Shown piece after piece: positions 62,143-64,000 of a DNA stretch of 64,000 nt (positions within the stretch are counted from its first letter, which is position 1; every line of letters begins with the position of its first letter). The translations under genes and the position numbers were made by a program. Under the pieces are notes generated by a model that worked only from the letters and a program-made list of their open reading frames with translations, did not search any database and was not told where the DNA came from. The stretch is from Catenaria anguillulae PL171 (lineage: Eukaryota > Blastocladiomycota > Blastocladiomycetes > Blastocladiales > Catenariaceae), in assembly GCA_002102555.1 (NCBI GenBank), contig MCFL01000040.1, forward strand, positions 62,001-126,000, given 5' to 3'.

Positions 62143-63400
62143 ATGTTGCGTTCTGGAGGCGACGGTGATTGCCTTCCCGGCAGTCATCAAGTTTCAGGTC
62201 TCACGTTCCCCCTGATCGTGTCCGATCAGTCAAGACTTCCAGGGCTCCCAATCCAGCTAGTGTGTTGTTGTGTGCTCTTGTGACTCTTGTGTGTGAATAA
62301 TGTGTGTGTCTTGATCCAAACCTGGTCCTGGCTCTGGAATTAAGCTGGACCTCAACATGTATGTCTAGTTGTGATTGTCCTGCTGGCGTCACGATCCAAC
62401 GCTGAAGCAGTGAGCGCACGATACGTCCACGACAATGGATGCCCATTGGGACGCTTCTCCAGGCAAACCATGCAGTCCGTGAGCGGCCTGTCGCCATTGG
62501 AACTTGCAAAATCCAAATCAATCCACGACATATCATTGAGTGCAGCATGGGTCACGGCAGCGCCGTTTTGGCGAGTCGTTGCTGTAAGTGCTGACAAGAC
62601 GCTGGCTAAAGTAGCAGGTGCTGGGCGGTATGTGATTTGGCGGAGAATGGCGACAAGGACGAGTCCAAAACCATTGCCATACCTGAAGCTGCGGACAAGG
62701 ACATGAGGAGCAGTTGGGCGGCTCCATGTGAATGCATGACTTGGGAGCATCCAGACGGCAGTTTAATCCGAGTTCATTTATTCAAGGGTATCAAATGCAT
62801 TGAGTAGCTTTATGTCTTCCAAGCGTTGAGACAATACTGGCGTTTCGCAGTCATGGGTCATGGGAATACGGTGGTGCTCCACCCCAAGCAGTGCCGCCGA
62901 CACGACCATGAGTTGCAGAAAAAGTCTTGGCAACACAGCATGGCAAAAGGATGCAGTGTTCAACTGAAACGGACAAGAAACAAGTACCGGGACGACATTT
63001 GCGTTCCATAAATGATACACCGGCTCACTGTTCCCATACCAATGGCAGCCCAACATCCACACATATTTTCCACGAGCTGTGTGACAGCGTCGCGATGTAA
63101 GGCTCTCTTGAAGCAAAGCGATTGCGAGCCAGAGTGCAGGAGTAAAATAAAGACAACGTTATGTATATGTTTTTTCTGGTAAATAATCGATTATGAACAC
63201 GAGTGAGCAACCCTGAGCTGCACGCATACAACAAGTTCGCGAGGAGGAATAGGAATGAACAAGAGAGCAAGTCGAGCAAATCAATGAGGTATGATGAGAG
63301 GGGGGAAAAGGGCAAGTCGAATCCATGCAAATGCAATCCAGCCTCCAACACGAGGCCACACCTAACATTGACCATGTGCACACACACTCGCTCAACCAAC
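62143..63400. other. Intergenic region
   Basis: Convergent spacer between the coiled-coil gene and the repeat protein at the right edge. No gene or repeat was recognised. Confidence 0.4.
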
Positions 63401-64000
63401 TTAGAAAGCCGACGAGAAGGAAACCACATCGACATCGGCGTTCTGGAATTGACCAATGTTGTTGCCGCTGGCCTGGTTGGCTTGAATCACGTTGGTCTGA
63501 ATGTCGCCACCGGCATGCGACGCCGACCAATGGTGGTGCGAGTGCACGCCATTGCCCACGGCCAACACATCCACATCGGCCGACTGCACCTGCGAAATGT
63601 CGTTGCCGCTGGCCGCGTTCTGCTGAATCACGTTGGTTTGAATGTCACCATTGGCTCCCGACGTCCATTGCGAGTGCGACCATCCGTGGTGACCGTGGAA
63701 CGCATCAACCACATCGACCTTGGCAAACTGCGCTTGGCCAATGTTGTTGCCAGCGGCTTGGTTGGCTTGAATCAGGTTGGTTTGCACGTCACCCGAGGCG
63801 GCGCCATGCAGATGGCCCCACCCGTGGTTGACGGCCGTCACGTCCACGTTGGCGTTTTGGAACTGGCCAATGTTGTTGCCCGATGCTTGGTTGGCTTGGA
63901 TCACGTTGGTCTGGACATCACCCGAACCGGCCGTGTGGTGGTGGTGGTGCGACCAGCCGTGGTGGTGACCGTGGCCGTGGCCGTGCGCAACCGAGGTCAC
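63401..64000 (-). CDS. His-rich protein with four curlin-like repeats, 5' truncated by the window
   Basis: About 199 residues read in from the right edge to TAA at 63401-63403 (a TGA follows two codons later). Four 28-residue units, each starting 'GDVQTN' or 'GDIQTN' and containing 'VIQANQASGNNIGQFQNA' or a close variant and ending 'VDV', lie at about 63842-63925, 63713-63796, 63569-63652 and 63428-63511. Linkers of 15-20 residues are His/Trp/Gly/Ser-rich ('HGHHGWSHSQW'), and the visible N-terminus is a His/Gly tract. The regularly spaced Gln and Asn resemble curlin repeats of bacterial amyloid proteins. A beta-solenoid or amyloid surface protein with metal-binding linkers is an inference. 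The true start and any signal peptide lie beyond the window. Confidence 0.75.
   Translation of the reverse strand: MTSVAHGHGHGHHHGWSHHHHHTAGSGDVQTNVIQANQASGNNIGQFQNANVDVTAVNHGWGHLHGAASGDVQTNLIQANQAAGNNIGQAQFAKVDVVDAFHGHHGWSHSQWTSGANGDIQTNVIQQNAASGNDISQVQSADVDVLAVGNGVHSHHHWSASHAGGDIQTNVIQANQASGNNIGQFQNADVDVVSFSSAF

Overview
This window looks like nuclear DNA of a zoosporic fungus, most plausibly Blastocladiomycota (Allomyces-like). That placement is an inference. The evidence is a moderately GC-rich sequence with monocistronic genes on both strands, short introns (about 40-110 nt, often GTATGT/GTGAGY...YAG), a KHDC4/BLOM7-type KH splicing protein, an ankyrin-type protein built on a 'GHVHVLDWWR' repeat, and many BTB/POZ paralogs. 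No bacterial operon, CRISPR array, rRNA gene or convincing tRNA was seen.

Layout. 1-13.6 kb is a BTB/POZ cluster: six copies, of which three read intact and three are frame-broken, interleaved with a 741-residue ankyrin-type gene and a multi-exon hypothetical gene. 14-60 kb is dominated by a dispersed family of putative secreted proteins, called here the GLALWL family, with twelve loci on both strands. Three have uninterrupted frames (42.0-43.3, 45.0-47.5 and 57.7-59.7 kb). The rest are broken by indels, premature stops or truncation, or are chimeras. All share five sequence blocks (DI.RDTF..IR / W..LFDPVTG.RR / GHLL.GLALWLE..GGIPLV.P / ERW.I.R.IL.ELR.LY.P.TGID..LAS / VFRDILTAY..P.LD), usually preceded by a short basic amphipathic segment and, where the N-terminus survives, by a signal-peptide-like start. 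Their upstream flanks are also repeated. Between them sit ordinary genes: a membrane-anchored Pro/Ser/Thr-rich protein (28.75-29.84 kb), the KH protein (30.6-32.5 kb), a multi-exon gene with three in-frame TAA/TAG codons whose 3' end is cut by insertion of a family copy (34.1-36.2 kb), and a membrane-anchored hypothetical gene (49.5-50.7 kb). 60.9-62.1 kb holds a coiled-coil gene. At the right edge is a His-rich protein with four curlin-like 28-residue repeats that runs out of the window.

How it fits together. Nothing resembles a metabolic pathway or operon. The coherent story is birth-and-death evolution of a multicopy secreted-protein family: duplication together with upstream DNA, N-terminal swapping, internal domain duplication and decay. 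I do not recognise the domain from memory, and its function cannot be read from the sequence. Secretion, copy number and modular N-termini would suit surface, effector or recognition proteins, but this is inference. Single-base and homopolymer indels in several copies could partly be assembly errors.
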